Position numbers and translations under genes: made by a program
Shown: one piece after another, positions 26,391 through 35,313 of the stretch
Layout of the letters: each line of letters starts with the position of its first letter
Position numbering within the stretch: position 1 is the stretch's first letter
The notes under the pieces: model-generated
Database searches by the model: none
The model's input: the letters and a program-made list of their open reading frames with translations, nothing else
What the model was told of the DNA's origin: nothing
Origin: Chlorobium sp.
Lineage (GTDB): Bacteria > Bacteroidota > Chlorobiia > Chlorobiales > Chlorobiaceae
DNA: 55,810 nt
Assembly (NCBI GenBank): GCA_028277225.1
Contig: JANQHB010000043.1
Location: 1 to 55,810 of the forward strand
Direction of reading: 5' to 3'

Positions 26391-27107
26391 TTATCCGAAC
26401 AAAAGTCTGGGAATGATGAAAATATCGACAAGCATTGAAAACATCGTGATACCATGCATGAGAACACTTCCCCAGACATTACGTGTCCTTAAAACAATAT
26501 ACCCCCCGATGATTCCTATTGGCAATGCCATCATTGCCATCAAAGAACGCTCATAAAAACCGACAGGCGCAACTGCGAAATGGTTCAGGGTATAGAGGAG
26601 CGCAGTAAGAACAACGGTAAGATTGTGGTTCAATCCCTTGTCGATCAAGGAAGAGAACAGTACCCCGCGCCAGAGAAACTCTTCGGCAAGGATCAGCAAC
26701 GGGAAAAGATAAATGAGCTTTTTGCCGACAAGCAGAATTTCCATTTCCGCCATGGGTGTTCCGCCGCTCTTGTAATACATCACTGTATTCATGACATCCA
26801 TGACAAAAAGCACAGCGCCGGCGACCGCCCCCCAAAACAGCGATTTTCTCAAACTCCCCCCCGAAAGATACATCTCTTTCCATTCCCCATGCCGCAGACC
26901 GAAATACATCACGATGCCAAGCGAACCGAGCAGATAGAGATACAAGGCCGGCCATTCCTGAAAAGGGGTGAAATGACCTGCAAGACCGGTAATCCAGATA
27001 AGCCCTGTCAGGGCCAATGACAAACGCAGCCTCTCACTTCCTCCCTTGGTTCCCGATAAAATCTTGCTCCGGTTCATCAACGGGGGAAGTTCACTTCGTG
27101 ATTTCAT
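26391..27107 (-). CDS. CPBP-family intramembrane metalloprotease (CAAX-protease-like)
   Basis: 238 residues with six to seven predicted membrane helices. Motif 1, EEFLWRGVLF (EExxxR), lies near residue 142. Motif 2 is LYTLNHFAVAP, with Tyr in the usual Phe place before the His. Motif 3 is VLMHGITM. These supply the acidic and histidine residues of the ABI/CPBP (Rce1-like) active site. Bacterial members take part in peptide maturation or self-protection, but no substrate is evident here. It precedes trpA by 14 bases on the same strand, so it may lead that transcript. Confidence 0.85.
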   Translation of the reverse strand: MKSRSELPPLMNRSKILSGTKGGSERLRLSLALTGLIWITGLAGHFTPFQEWPALYLYLLGSLGIVMYFGLRHGEWKEMYLSGGSLRKSLFWGAVAGAVLFVMDVMNTVMYYKSGGTPMAEMEILLVGKKLIYLFPLLILAEEFLWRGVLFSSLIDKGLNHNLTVVLTALLYTLNHFAVAPVGFYERSLMAMMALPIGIIGGYIVLRTRNVWGSVLMHGITMFSMLVDIFIIPRLLFG

Positions 27108-27354
27108 GATGGAATATTTGTTGTGTCAGGTTATGGGAAGAAATGCAACAATGAGTGAAAGAAGTGCTACAGGAAAACAAAAAACATCAAAGATCAAGAG
27201 AGACAAAGAGATCGGGAGTTCAGCATGTACCGCATATGATCCGTTACGGCCCTTTTCCGGCCGGCAACTACAATCTTCACCGCACCTGCGCTATAAGATA
27301 CTTATTTGAATAGACTTACCAGCAAAGAGAACATCCCGATACGCTGATATCCGG

Positions 27355-28035
27355 TTAAATATAGTCAGGTCTTACTTCATAGTCAATCGGATCGTCAAGA
27401 CCGGCCTGCTGAAAGGCCCTCAACCGTCTTGCACAGCTGTCACAAATCCCGCAGGCCTTGCCGTCCTTTTTATAACATGACCAGCTGTACTGGAACGGGG
27501 CATTGAGTTCAATCCCTTTTTTGACGATCTCCGATTTCTGAAGATGTATAAGCGGCATCTGAACCTCTATGAGCGTTTCAGGTTTTGTACCAAGCTCGAT
27601 TACCCTGTTGAACGCCTCGTAAAAAGACTTGCGGCAGTCAGGATAACCTGACGAATCTTCTTCAACGGCACCAATGAATATTTTATTTGCCCCTATAACT
27701 TCAGACCAGCTCACTGCCATGGACAGAAAACTCGCATTCCTGAAAGGGACGTAGCTTGACGGTACCTCAACGGCGCCAAGGTCGGCATCCTCGACCGGAA
27801 TTGAACAATCGGTAAGTGAAGAGCCTCCTATACCGGCAAGATATGAAGCTTCTGCTTCAAGGGTTCTTGTGATATCATAGTGGCTGCAGATGCTGCGAAA
27901 AGCCATCAGCTCTTTCTGCCAGGTTCTCTGACCGTAGTTGACATGCATTGCCGCTATGTCATAACCCAGATAATCCACCTGTGCAGCAACGACAAGACTG
28001 TCCATTCCTCCGCTTAACAGGACCACGGCTCTCAT
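27355..28035 (-). CDS. queC: 7-cyano-7-deazaguanine synthase
   Basis: 226 residues from the ATG at 28035, where AVVLLSGGMDSLV, the PP-loop ATP pyrophosphatase motif, begins at once; the open frame upstream to 28158 is leader. The C-terminal zinc site is CYKKDGKACGICDSCARR (four Cys). It converts 7-carboxy-7-deazaguanine to preQ0 in queuosine biosynthesis (or DNA 7-deazaguanine modification). queD, queE and queF are not in the window. The long structured leader (28090-28130) is noted separately. Confidence 0.95.
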   Translation of the reverse strand: MRAVVLLSGGMDSLVVAAQVDYLGYDIAAMHVNYGQRTWQKELMAFRSICSHYDITRTLEAEASYLAGIGGSSLTDCSIPVEDADLGAVEVPSSYVPFRNASFLSMAVSWSEVIGANKIFIGAVEEDSSGYPDCRKSFYEAFNRVIELGTKPETLIEVQMPLIHLQKSEIVKKGIELNAPFQYSWSCYKKDGKACGICDSCARRLRAFQQAGLDDPIDYEVRPDYI

Positions 28036-28089
28036 TTTCTTTTTTTCACCTAAATTGAGCGATTGTCGAGCATGCCACAGATGCAAGGC

Positions 28090-28130
28090 ACAGGAAATGC
28101 AGCTGTAGTGATCTACCGCCAGTTTCCTGT
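28090..28130 (-). promoter_or_regulatory. 41-nt hairpin in the queC leader
   Basis: Outer arms ACAGGAAA (28090-28097) and TTTCCTGT (28123-28130) pair perfectly. Inside, GTAG and CTAC close a short loop, with several further pairs and mismatches between. It lies 55 bases upstream of the queC ATG. It does not show the preQ1-I sequence pattern as far as I can see. It could be an RNA control element or just an inverted repeat. Confidence 0.35.
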
Positions 28131-28159
28131 AACGAAGCAGATGTGGTATGATCGGCATT

Positions 28160-28175
28160 TCCCGACTTGTCGGGA
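28160..28175. repeat. Short palindrome of the CCCGACAAGTCGGG family
   Basis: TCCCGACTTGTCGGGA with perfect 7-base arms, upstream of queC. It is a member of the dispersed family also found at 8321-8368 and 43039-43054. Confidence 0.75.
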
Positions 28176-28417
28176 TTTCAACAAATGCGGTTCTTTATCT
28201 ATTTTCACGTTCACCCTGCAGATGAGGGATATTCTCTATAAAAATATAGTATAACAGATTGTCTTTGATAAACTTACTATTATTGAGCATTTGTTGGAAC
28301 GCTCGGTTTAGGTTTCAATAAGGTTAACGATACTCTTCCTGTCAAGGTAGGAATTTCTTATCAAATTCATGGCGGCGGTACTACTGCGATCCGATCCGCC
28401 ACGCTTTTTGTTTTGAC

Positions 28418-28459
28418 AAAAAAAAAGAGGCTGTCCGGATCGTACTCCCGGACAGCCTC
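28418..28459 (-). terminator. Rho-independent terminator of groESL
   Basis: On the minus strand GAGGCTGTCCGG and CCGGACAGCCTC form a perfect 12-bp stem with a 9-base loop, followed directly by nine T. It starts 27 bases past the groEL stop. Confidence 0.95.
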
Positions 28460-28485
28460 CTGTGGCTGTTTTCATGGAAACATGA

Positions 28486-30129
28486 TTACATCATGCCGCC
28501 CATGCCGCCCATGCCGCCCGGAGGCATCGGAGGCATCTCAGGTTTGTCTTCCTTGATGTCGGTAATAGCCGCTTCGGTGGTCAGGAGAATTCCTGCAACA
28601 GAAGCCGCATTTTCAAGAGCGGTTCTCGTTACCTTGGTAGGATCGACGACGCCTGCATCGGTCATGTTCTCGTACTCTTCGGTTCTTGCATTGAAACCGA
28701 AATCGCCTTCGGAGTCCTTGACCTTCTCGACGACGACAGCACCGTCAGTCGTGCCGGTATTTGCAACGATCTGGCGAAGCGGCTCTTCGAGCGAGCGGCG
28801 AATAATCTCGATACCTGTCTTCTGGTCTTCGTTTTCAGGTGCAGTTTTTTCAAGACCTTTGGCCGCACGGATCAGTGCCACGCCGCCACCGGCAACAATA
28901 CCTTCCTGTACTGCAGCGCGGGTAGCGTGAAGAGCATCTTCGACACGAGCTTTTTTCTCTTTCATTTCAACTTCCGTTGATGCGCCGATATTGATCACAG
29001 CAACACCGCCGGAGAGTTTTGCAAGACGCTCCTGCAGCTTTTCGGTATCGTAGTCGGAGGTTGACTTGTCGATCTGGTTCTTGATTTCGTTGATACGAGC
29101 CTTGATGTCATCAGACTGCCCTTTACCCTCAACGATCGTTGTATTGTCTTTATCGACCGTGATGGTAGATGCCTGTCCAAGGTAGGAAATCGTGGCGTTT
29201 TCGAGCTTGTATCCTTTTTCCTCGGAGATAACGGTACCGCCGGTAAGAATAGCGATATCCTCGAGCATAGCCTTGCGGCGGTCGCCAAAGCCAGGTGCTT
29301 TGACAGCACAGACTTTAAGTGTACCCCGAAGCTTGTTGACAACAAGCGTGGCAAGTGCTTCACCTTCTATATCTTCAGAGATGATCATCAGCGGGCGGCC
29401 GGACTGCGCAGTTTTTTCCAGGATCGGAAGAAGATCCTTCATGTTGCTGATCTTCTTGTCATGGATGAGGATGTAAGGCTCCTCGAGCTCGGCTTCCATG
29501 GTTTCGGAGTTGGTAACGAAGTACGGCGAGAGGTACCCGCGGTCGAACTGCATACCTTCGACAACCTTGAGTTCGGTTTCCATGCCTTTGGCTTCCTCGA
29601 CGGTAATAACCCCGTCCTTGCCCACTTTTTCCATCGCTTCAGCGATCAGCTCGCCGATCTCGGGATCGTTGTTGGCCGAAATTGTACCGACCTGGGCAAT
29701 CTCTCTCTTGCCGGAAATATCACGGCTGATTGCCCTCAGTTCATCGATAACGTCACGCACAGCCTTGTCAATGCCTCTCTTGAGATCGATAGGCCTTGCT
29801 CCTGCAGCAACGTTCTTGAGGCCTTCACGATAGATTGCCTGTGCAAGAACGGTCGCCGTGGTTGTTCCGTCACCGGCAACATCGCTTGTTTTTGACGATA
29901 CTTCACGCACCATCTGTGCACCCATGTTCTCAAACTGATCTTCGAGTTCGATCTCTTTTGCGACAGTCACACCGTCTTTTGTTGATGTAGGAGCACCGAA
30001 TTTTTTGTCGATGAGAACGTTCCGGCCTGCAGGACCGAGTGTAACCTTCACGGCATCGGCAAGCTTGTCCACGCCGACTTTCAGCTTGGCTCTGGCTTCC
30101 GCGTCAAACAGAATATCTTTTGCAGTCAT
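28486..30129 (-). CDS. groEL: Chaperonin GroEL (Hsp60)
   Basis: 547 residues, full length. AKDILFDAEARAKLKVGVDKLADAVKVTLGP is the usual start (given here as separate phrases DILFDAEARAKL and VTLGPAGRNVLID). The ATP-site motif GDGTTTATVLA is intact and the C-terminus ends in the flexible GGMGGMGGMM tail. It folds proteins in the cytosol as a double heptameric ring with GroES. It is the second gene of the groES-groEL operon, with 40 bases between them, and ends at a strong terminator. Expression should be under HrcA through the CIRCE element ahead of groES. Confidence 0.98.
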   Translation of the reverse strand: MTAKDILFDAEARAKLKVGVDKLADAVKVTLGPAGRNVLIDKKFGAPTSTKDGVTVAKEIELEDQFENMGAQMVREVSSKTSDVAGDGTTTATVLAQAIYREGLKNVAAGARPIDLKRGIDKAVRDVIDELRAISRDISGKREIAQVGTISANNDPEIGELIAEAMEKVGKDGVITVEEAKGMETELKVVEGMQFDRGYLSPYFVTNSETMEAELEEPYILIHDKKISNMKDLLPILEKTAQSGRPLMIISEDIEGEALATLVVNKLRGTLKVCAVKAPGFGDRRKAMLEDIAILTGGTVISEEKGYKLENATISYLGQASTITVDKDNTTIVEGKGQSDDIKARINEIKNQIDKSTSDYDTEKLQERLAKLSGGVAVINIGASTEVEMKEKKARVEDALHATRAAVQEGIVAGGGVALIRAAKGLEKTAPENEDQKTGIEIIRRSLEEPLRQIVANTGTTDGAVVVEKVKDSEGDFGFNARTEEYENMTDAGVVDPTKVTRTALENAASVAGILLTTEAAITDIKEDKPEMPPMPPGGMGGMGGMM

Positions 30130-30169
30130 TGTATTGGTATCATTTAATTGTTATAAATGCTGTAACGTA

Positions 30170-30457
30170 CTAGCCGAGAATCGCGAAAATATCCGATTCA
30201 CGCATGATGAGGTAATCCTCTCCTTCAACGGTAACCTCGGTTCCGGAATACTTGCCGTAAAGTACTTTCTGTCCGGTATTGACTTCCATTTCGACAAGCT
30301 GTCCGCTTTCAGCAACTTTACCCGGTCCAACGGCAACGACCTCACCATACTGAGGTTTTTCTTTTCCCGTATCCGGAATGTAAAGCCCGCCCTTTGTTTT
30401 TTCCTCTGCAGGTGCCGGCTTGACGATAACTCGGTCAGCTAAAGGTTTTAAGTTCAT
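30170..30457 (-). CDS. groES: Co-chaperonin GroES (Cpn10)
   Basis: 95 residues. LKPLADRVIVKPAPAEEKT opens the fold; the mobile loop KTKGGLYIPDTGKEKPQ binds GroEL; GKVLYGKYSGTEV-type residues (VLYGKYSGTEVTVEG) and DILAI-like DIFAILG close it. It is the lid of the GroEL chamber and the first gene of the operon. A divergent second Cpn10-like gene is present at 40682-41065. Confidence 0.97.
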   Translation of the reverse strand: MNLKPLADRVIVKPAPAEEKTKGGLYIPDTGKEKPQYGEVVAVGPGKVAESGQLVEMEVNTGQKVLYGKYSGTEVTVEGEDYLIMRESDIFAILG

Positions 30458-30536
30458 CTTTCCTTGATCAGTTTAGGTTATGAAAACAATGTATTCCAAT
30501 TCTGTACTGTCAGGCGCCCGACAGGGCCACCCACCG

Positions 30537-30563
30537 TTAGCACTCTACAGCCGAGAGTGCTAA
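30537..30563 (-). promoter_or_regulatory. CIRCE operator (HrcA-binding)
   Basis: TTAGCACTC-N9-GAGTGCTAA is an exact match to the CIRCE consensus and lies 80 bases upstream of groES. HrcA bound here represses groESL without stress. hrcA itself is not in the window. Confidence 0.97.
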
Positions 30564-30655
30564 CAACTGTTCAAATATCAAAAAAAATATTTTTTGTGCA
30601 AATTTTTTTTCAGCCCAAGGCACGAAGCGCTCCTCACCCGCCACTCGTCACTTCC

Positions 30656-33496
30656 TCATTCAAGCCACGGCCTGAGATGCTTGCCGGTTACTGATTCAGG
30701 TAGATCGCAGATTAATTCAGGTGTTCCTTCCGCAACCAGTTCGCCGCCCCGGTCTCCGGCACCGGGTCCGAGATCGATAATCCAGTCAGCCTGTTTGATG
30801 ATATCCGGATTATGCTCGATGATCAGGAGGGTGTTGTCCTGGGCCAGAAGACGATTGAAACATTGCAGCAGTTTGTGTATATCCTCAAAATGAAGACCGG
30901 TGGTTGGTTCATCAAAAATAAAAAGCGCATGGCCTGTATCTGCCTTTGCTATGTAATTGGCCAGTTTGAGCCGCTGTGCCTCTCCGCCCGAAAGAGTACT
31001 CGATGACTGGCCGAGACGAATATAGCTCAAACCCACATCCTCAAGAACCTTCAGTTTTCGCACAATCGACCGTTCACCGGAAAAAATATCCATAGCCTCC
31101 TGGACTGTGAGATCAAGCACATCGGCAATGGAACGCCCGTTAAACAGAACATCCAGCGTATCGCTTTTGTACCTTTTCCCGCCGCACTCCTCACAAACCG
31201 CCTCGATATCGGCCAGAAACTGCATCTCGATTTTCACCGTTCCTTCCCCGGAACACTCCTCACACCTTCCGCCGGGAATATTGAACGAAAAATAGCCCGG
31301 CTTCCACCCGCGTGCTTTTGCCTCGCGGGTACGTGCAAAAAGCTGACGGATATCGTCGAAAATTTTCATGTACGTAACCGGATTGCTTCTGCTTGACTTG
31401 CCGATCGGGGACTGGTCGACATGCTCGACACTATGGATAGATTCAATACCGTTTATCATGCGGTGCGTCCCGACCCGCTCTACGTTCTTTTCCTCTTTTA
31501 CCCTTGCAATTCCCTTCCTGAGAATATCGTTGACAAGCGTCGATTTACCCGAACCGCTCACACCGGTCATGCAGGTCATGATGCCCAGAGGAAAACGAAC
31601 ATCGATATTTTTAAGGTTGTTCTGCATGGCACCGATAACCTCGATACATTTCGTAAAGTCGGGTTTTCTTCGCTTTACAGGAACGGGAATCGTTTTCCGT
31701 CCTGCAAGATAATCTGCAGTCAGAGAACCTGTCCTTTCCTGAATTGCCGAAACCTGCCCCTGGAAAACAACTTCTCCTCCGCTCGTTCCTGCATGAGGGC
31801 CAAGGTCAATGATCTCATCGGCGGCCTCAATGATCTCCCGGTCATGCTCGACGACAATAACGGTATTGCCCATGTCACGGAGTTTCTTCAGGAGTCCGAT
31901 CAGTCTCGCCGAATCACTTTGATGCAGACCGATACTTGGCTCATCGAGGATATACAATGCGCCGACAAGCGGTGAACCGAGTGAGGTCGAAAGGTTGATG
32001 CGCTGAAACTCGCCTCCGCTCAGCGTATGCGTCAGCCTGTCGAGCGTAAGGTAGTTCAGGCCGACGTCGAGCAGATACTGCAGCCTCTTTTCTGTTTCCT
32101 GCAGAAGGGCTCCGGCAACCTTTCTGTCAAAAGGAGAAATATCGAGACTCTTGAAATAATCCGATGCCTCTTCGATGTTCATCCGGCAGACTTCACCGAT
32201 ATGTCTGCCCGAAATCCTGACGCATCTCGCTTCCTGCTTGAGCCGTGTCCCTTCACAATCCTTACAGACGGCATAGCCCCTGTAACGGCTTAGAAACACC
32301 CGCAAATGCACCTTGTAACCGGCGTCTTTCTCGATCTCTCTGAAAAAATGATTGATGCCCCTGTACCCCTTTGAAGCAATACCCTTCCAGACCGTCTCCT
32401 TGTGGGCTGCAGGAAGCTTCTCATAAGGACTGTCAACATCAATACCGGTCTCTCTGGCGACTGCGAGCAGTTTGCGCTTGTGGCGGCTGTACTTTTCCGA
32501 ATTCCAGCAGGCAATCGCACCTTCGGCAAGGCTCAGAGATTTATCAGGGACAACAGCTTCATCATCGATGCCCGCAACGCGTCCGAAACCCTGGCAGAGA
32601 GGGCAGGCGCCCAGAGGAGAATTAAAAGCGAAGAGCTGAGGTGTAGGCTCCTGGTACTCGATTCCGTCGTGTTCGAGAAGGCTGCTGAAACGGTAGCGCT
32701 TGCCGCCAACAACTTTCATCAGAAGGTAGCCGCCGGATTCATCGAAACCGGTTTCGGCGGCCTGCCTCACTCTGCCGGCGATTTTTTCATCATGAACGTT
32801 CCTGAAACGATCGACCAGCACGATCAGTTCTGAGAGCTCTTCGGCACTCATGCGCTCGACCCTCTCATACACGTTACGGTCATTGATATCCAGAATTGTG
32901 TCGTTCTGAACAAGACGGTAAAACCCTTTCTGCAGAAGATTGTCCAACTCTTCACTTACCGCACAGCGTTGAGATGCCGGATCGCGGTGACACGGAAAGG
33001 GAAAGCCTATGAAGAAGCGTAGACCCTCATTGAGATAACCTGCCTGAAGCGCAACATCTTCCGGAGAATGTTTGAGGACAAGTTCATTGGTATCGGCAGA
33101 ATAGATTTTGCCGATTCTTGCAAAAAGCAGCCTGAGATAATCATAGATCTCCGATACCGTTCCGACAGTCGACCTCGGGTTTTTGGGAATGGCTTTCTGC
33201 TCGATCGCTATTGCCGGAGCTATACCCTCGATAGTCTCGATGTCGGGTCGCGGCATTCTTTCCAGAAACTGACGGATATAAGCCGACATCGACTCGACAT
33301 ATCTCCTGTGCCCCTCGGCATAGAGCGTATCGAACGCAAGACTGGATTTCCCTGATCCGCTCACACCGGTTATAACGACAAACCTGTTTCTCGGAATCGT
33401 AACGGAGATGTTTTTCAGGTTATGAGTTCCCACCCCTTTCATGACTATGTCAGGGAGCGAGCTTTCCGGTACAGTCAATAACACGTCATTTTCCAT
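30656..33496 (-). CDS. uvrA: Excinuclease ABC subunit A
   Basis: About 946 residues from the ATG at 33496 (MENDVLLTV); an upstream TTG adds nine. UvrA is the damage-recognition ATPase of nucleotide excision repair. Both ABC modules are present: Walker A GVSGSGKSSLAFDTLYAEG and GVSGSGKSTLVND, signatures TLSGGEFQRINL and TLSGGEAQRLKL, and Walker B ILDEPSIGLHQ and IFDEPTTGLHF. The C-terminal zinc finger is complete (GGRCEECSGEG, CEECGGKRY). The first zinc module keeps only one CxxC (GACPLCQGFG); the preceding CxxC is replaced by LLEHDGIEY. This marks a Bacteroidetes/Chlorobi-type or paralogous UvrA. Confidence 0.95.
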   Translation of the reverse strand: MENDVLLTVPESSLPDIVMKGVGTHNLKNISVTIPRNRFVVITGVSGSGKSSLAFDTLYAEGHRRYVESMSAYIRQFLERMPRPDIETIEGIAPAIAIEQKAIPKNPRSTVGTVSEIYDYLRLLFARIGKIYSADTNELVLKHSPEDVALQAGYLNEGLRFFIGFPFPCHRDPASQRCAVSEELDNLLQKGFYRLVQNDTILDINDRNVYERVERMSAEELSELIVLVDRFRNVHDEKIAGRVRQAAETGFDESGGYLLMKVVGGKRYRFSSLLEHDGIEYQEPTPQLFAFNSPLGACPLCQGFGRVAGIDDEAVVPDKSLSLAEGAIACWNSEKYSRHKRKLLAVARETGIDVDSPYEKLPAAHKETVWKGIASKGYRGINHFFREIEKDAGYKVHLRVFLSRYRGYAVCKDCEGTRLKQEARCVRISGRHIGEVCRMNIEEASDYFKSLDISPFDRKVAGALLQETEKRLQYLLDVGLNYLTLDRLTHTLSGGEFQRINLSTSLGSPLVGALYILDEPSIGLHQSDSARLIGLLKKLRDMGNTVIVVEHDREIIEAADEIIDLGPHAGTSGGEVVFQGQVSAIQERTGSLTADYLAGRKTIPVPVKRRKPDFTKCIEVIGAMQNNLKNIDVRFPLGIMTCMTGVSGSGKSTLVNDILRKGIARVKEEKNVERVGTHRMINGIESIHSVEHVDQSPIGKSSRSNPVTYMKIFDDIRQLFARTREAKARGWKPGYFSFNIPGGRCEECSGEGTVKIEMQFLADIEAVCEECGGKRYKSDTLDVLFNGRSIADVLDLTVQEAMDIFSGERSIVRKLKVLEDVGLSYIRLGQSSSTLSGGEAQRLKLANYIAKADTGHALFIFDEPTTGLHFEDIHKLLQCFNRLLAQDNTLLIIEHNPDIIKQADWIIDLGPGAGDRGGELVAEGTPELICDLPESVTGKHLRPWLE

Positions 33497-33658
33497 CGCC
33501 AGACTGGCTGATAACAGTTGCAAGATGCAGTTTACAGGCCGAGATAGCCGCCGTTACGTATGAAACGGTTGACAAACTAAACCAAAAAGGAATGACTCAC
33601 AACGGAATTGTGCAATAATGGAAGATTGTTGAAGGGAGAAAAAATATTGAACGCTTTT

Positions 33659-34066
33659 TCAACGGGACAGAAGAAGCGACGTGACTGTTGTGTCTGCAAG
33701 AAGTGAATCGATCCTTCTTTCGAGCATGAACATATATGGCCTGTGAGTACAGGTTGCCTGAATTTCGCATTTTCCGTTTTCTGCCGAACAGCGCATCAGA
33801 TGAGGTTCTCCTTCAATGGCCCGCCCGATATCGGAAACAGTTATATCATCCGGAGATTTGGCCAGCCTGTAGCCGCCGTTCACTCCCTGTACCGATACAG
33901 CAATACCTGCTCTTTTCAGATTCTGCATGGCCTTTGCCAGGAATTCCTGGGAAAAACCGATTTCCAGCGACATTTCTTTTACGGTAACAACAGCCTCGGG
34001 CTCCTTTCGGGCCAGAAAAACAACCGCATGCAGGCCATATTCGAACTTTCTCGATACTTTCAGCAT
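33659..34066 (-). CDS. Rrf2-family transcriptional regulator with Fe-S cysteines
   Basis: 135 residues. The winged helix starts MLKVSRKFEYGLHAVVFLA, with VKEMSLEIGFSQEFLAKAMQNL as recognition region and GGYRLAK as the wing, all typical of Rrf2. C93, C100 and C106 (RCSAENGKCEIQATC) match the three ligands of the [2Fe-2S] cluster in IscR-like members, so it should sense Fe-S status, redox or nitric oxide. No isc or suf genes are near. It is divergent from the hydrolase gene at 34200 and could regulate it or itself (inference). Confidence 0.92.
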   Translation of the reverse strand: MLKVSRKFEYGLHAVVFLARKEPEAVVTVKEMSLEIGFSQEFLAKAMQNLKRAGIAVSVQGVNGGYRLAKSPDDITVSDIGRAIEGEPHLMRCSAENGKCEIQATCTHRPYMFMLERRIDSLLADTTVTSLLLSR

Positions 34067-34199
34067 CCTTCAGAAAATAATTACAAAACAAGACAAATTT
34101 AAACCTATTTATCGAGAAATCAAACAAAAAGCCTGTATATTTCAGGCACGAACACCTATATTTGATGAAACGATTACACCACAGGCCTCACACGCTGCC

Positions 34200-35072
34200 A
34201 TGAACGATCAGTCTGCCGATCTTTTCTACAACTGGGAATACGACAACGGAAAAAACGCACGAATACGTTTCCGGGAATACAGCCAGTCAGGCAAAAGCAA
34301 TCCTACCCTGCTTTTTGTTCACGGTTACGGCGGCATGCTTGAACACTGGGATGACAACATTCCTGAATTCAAGGACGACTATCACGTGCTTGCCATCGAC
34401 CTCCTCGGTTTCGGAAAATCTGAAAAGCCGAATGCCCGCTACAGCCTTTCCCTGTTTGCCCGCCAGATAGAAGCTTTTCTGAACTACAGGGACATCAACG
34501 ACGTCATTCTCGTGGGCCATTCCATGGGTGGCGCCTCCGGCCTGTTTTTTGCCCACCTCAATCCTGATCGTGTAAAAGGACTGGTCCTTGCAAATCCGTC
34601 CGGTCTTTTCGGAGACAGCATGGATCCGATGGCAAAAACATTTTTCAGCCTGATCGCTTCCCCGCTTATCGGTGAGGTCATGTTCGCTGCTTTCGCAAAT
34701 CCGATAGGAGTAAGCCAGAGTCTTCTGCCCACCTATTACAACCAGAAAAAAGTTGACTTCCGGCTCATCAACCAGTTTACCCGGCCGTTGCATGACAAGG
34801 GCGCTGTATGGTCATATCTCTCCCCTTCCCGTCGGCCGCATGATTTTACCCTGGAACACCTGCCCAAACCATGCAACTACCGCAACAAGGCCTTTCTGGT
34901 CTGGGGAGCCGAAGACAGTGCTCTGCCGGCACAGAGGATCATTCCCGAATTCCAGCAGATTCTGCCGCAGGCCGGTGCCTACATCATTCCTGAAGCCGCC
35001 CATTGCATCCATCACGATGCACACGAAACCTTCAACGAACGTCTTGCATACCTTCTGAAACATGAACTTTAG
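34200..35072 (+). CDS. Alpha/beta-fold hydrolase
   Basis: 290 residues from the ATG at 34200 (MNDQSADLFYNW); the open frame reaches further upstream only across the Rrf2 gene's antisense. Oxyanion region FVHGYGGMLEHWDDN, nucleophile elbow GHSMGG, acid in WGAEDSALP and catalytic His in AAHCIHHD are in the right order, with a helical cap domain between about 135 and 215. The best general match is the esterase/C-C hydrolase/BchO-like group. A BchO-like role in bacteriochlorophyll synthesis is conceivable in a green sulfur bacterium, but no bch gene is adjacent. Confidence 0.85.
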   Translation: MNDQSADLFYNWEYDNGKNARIRFREYSQSGKSNPTLLFVHGYGGMLEHWDDNIPEFKDDYHVLAIDLLGFGKSEKPNARYSLSLFARQIEAFLNYRDINDVILVGHSMGGASGLFFAHLNPDRVKGLVLANPSGLFGDSMDPMAKTFFSLIASPLIGEVMFAAFANPIGVSQSLLPTYYNQKKVDFRLINQFTRPLHDKGAVWSYLSPSRRPHDFTLEHLPKPCNYRNKAFLVWGAEDSALPAQRIIPEFQQILPQAGAYIIPEAAHCIHHDAHETFNERLAYLLKHEL

Positions 35073-35166
35073 AAGACAGTTGGCAGTCTTCAGCAGGCAG
35101 CAGGCAGTGTTGGAAAGGAAGTGCTGAGAGAAGATCGTGGGGTGTGAGGTGTGGGATGGAAGAAGT

Positions 35167-35286
35167 GTAGGGGCAGGCCCCCGTGCCTGCCCGATGTCCG
35201 GCTGGATTCCATGTGCTGTTCAGGATTGCAGGGCGTTGGATGTAGACAGTGGGTGAGAATGTAGGGGCACCCCCCCGTGGTTGCCC
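35167..35286. repeat. Two copies of a GTAGGGGCA hairpin element
   Basis: GTAGGGGCAGGCCCCCGTGC, continuing to CTGCCC (35167-35192), folds with GGGCAGG/CCTGCCC arms. A diverged second copy starts GTAGGGGCACCCCCCCGTGG at 35261 and ends near 35286. Elements with this wording are scattered between genes in many bacterial genomes. The rest of the 240-base spacer between the hydrolase and lptD is AG/TG-rich low-complexity sequence (CAGGCAGCAGGCAG near 35090). Confidence 0.6.
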
Positions 35287-35313
35287 GTGGCTTTTCAGCG
35301 GCCCCTTTCCGGG

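Noticed and set aside
28036..28158. N-terminal extension of QueC
   Set aside because: The PP-loop motif begins immediately after the ATG at 28035, and the extension encodes a hairpin and no family sequence.
28036..28158. preQ1 riboswitch upstream of queC
   Set aside because: I could not find the short preQ1-I stem and A-rich tail pattern. Only a generic hairpin is present.
33927..34199. Upstream extension of the alpha/beta hydrolase
   Set aside because: It overlaps the Rrf2 gene in antisense. Family similarity starts after the ATG at 34200.
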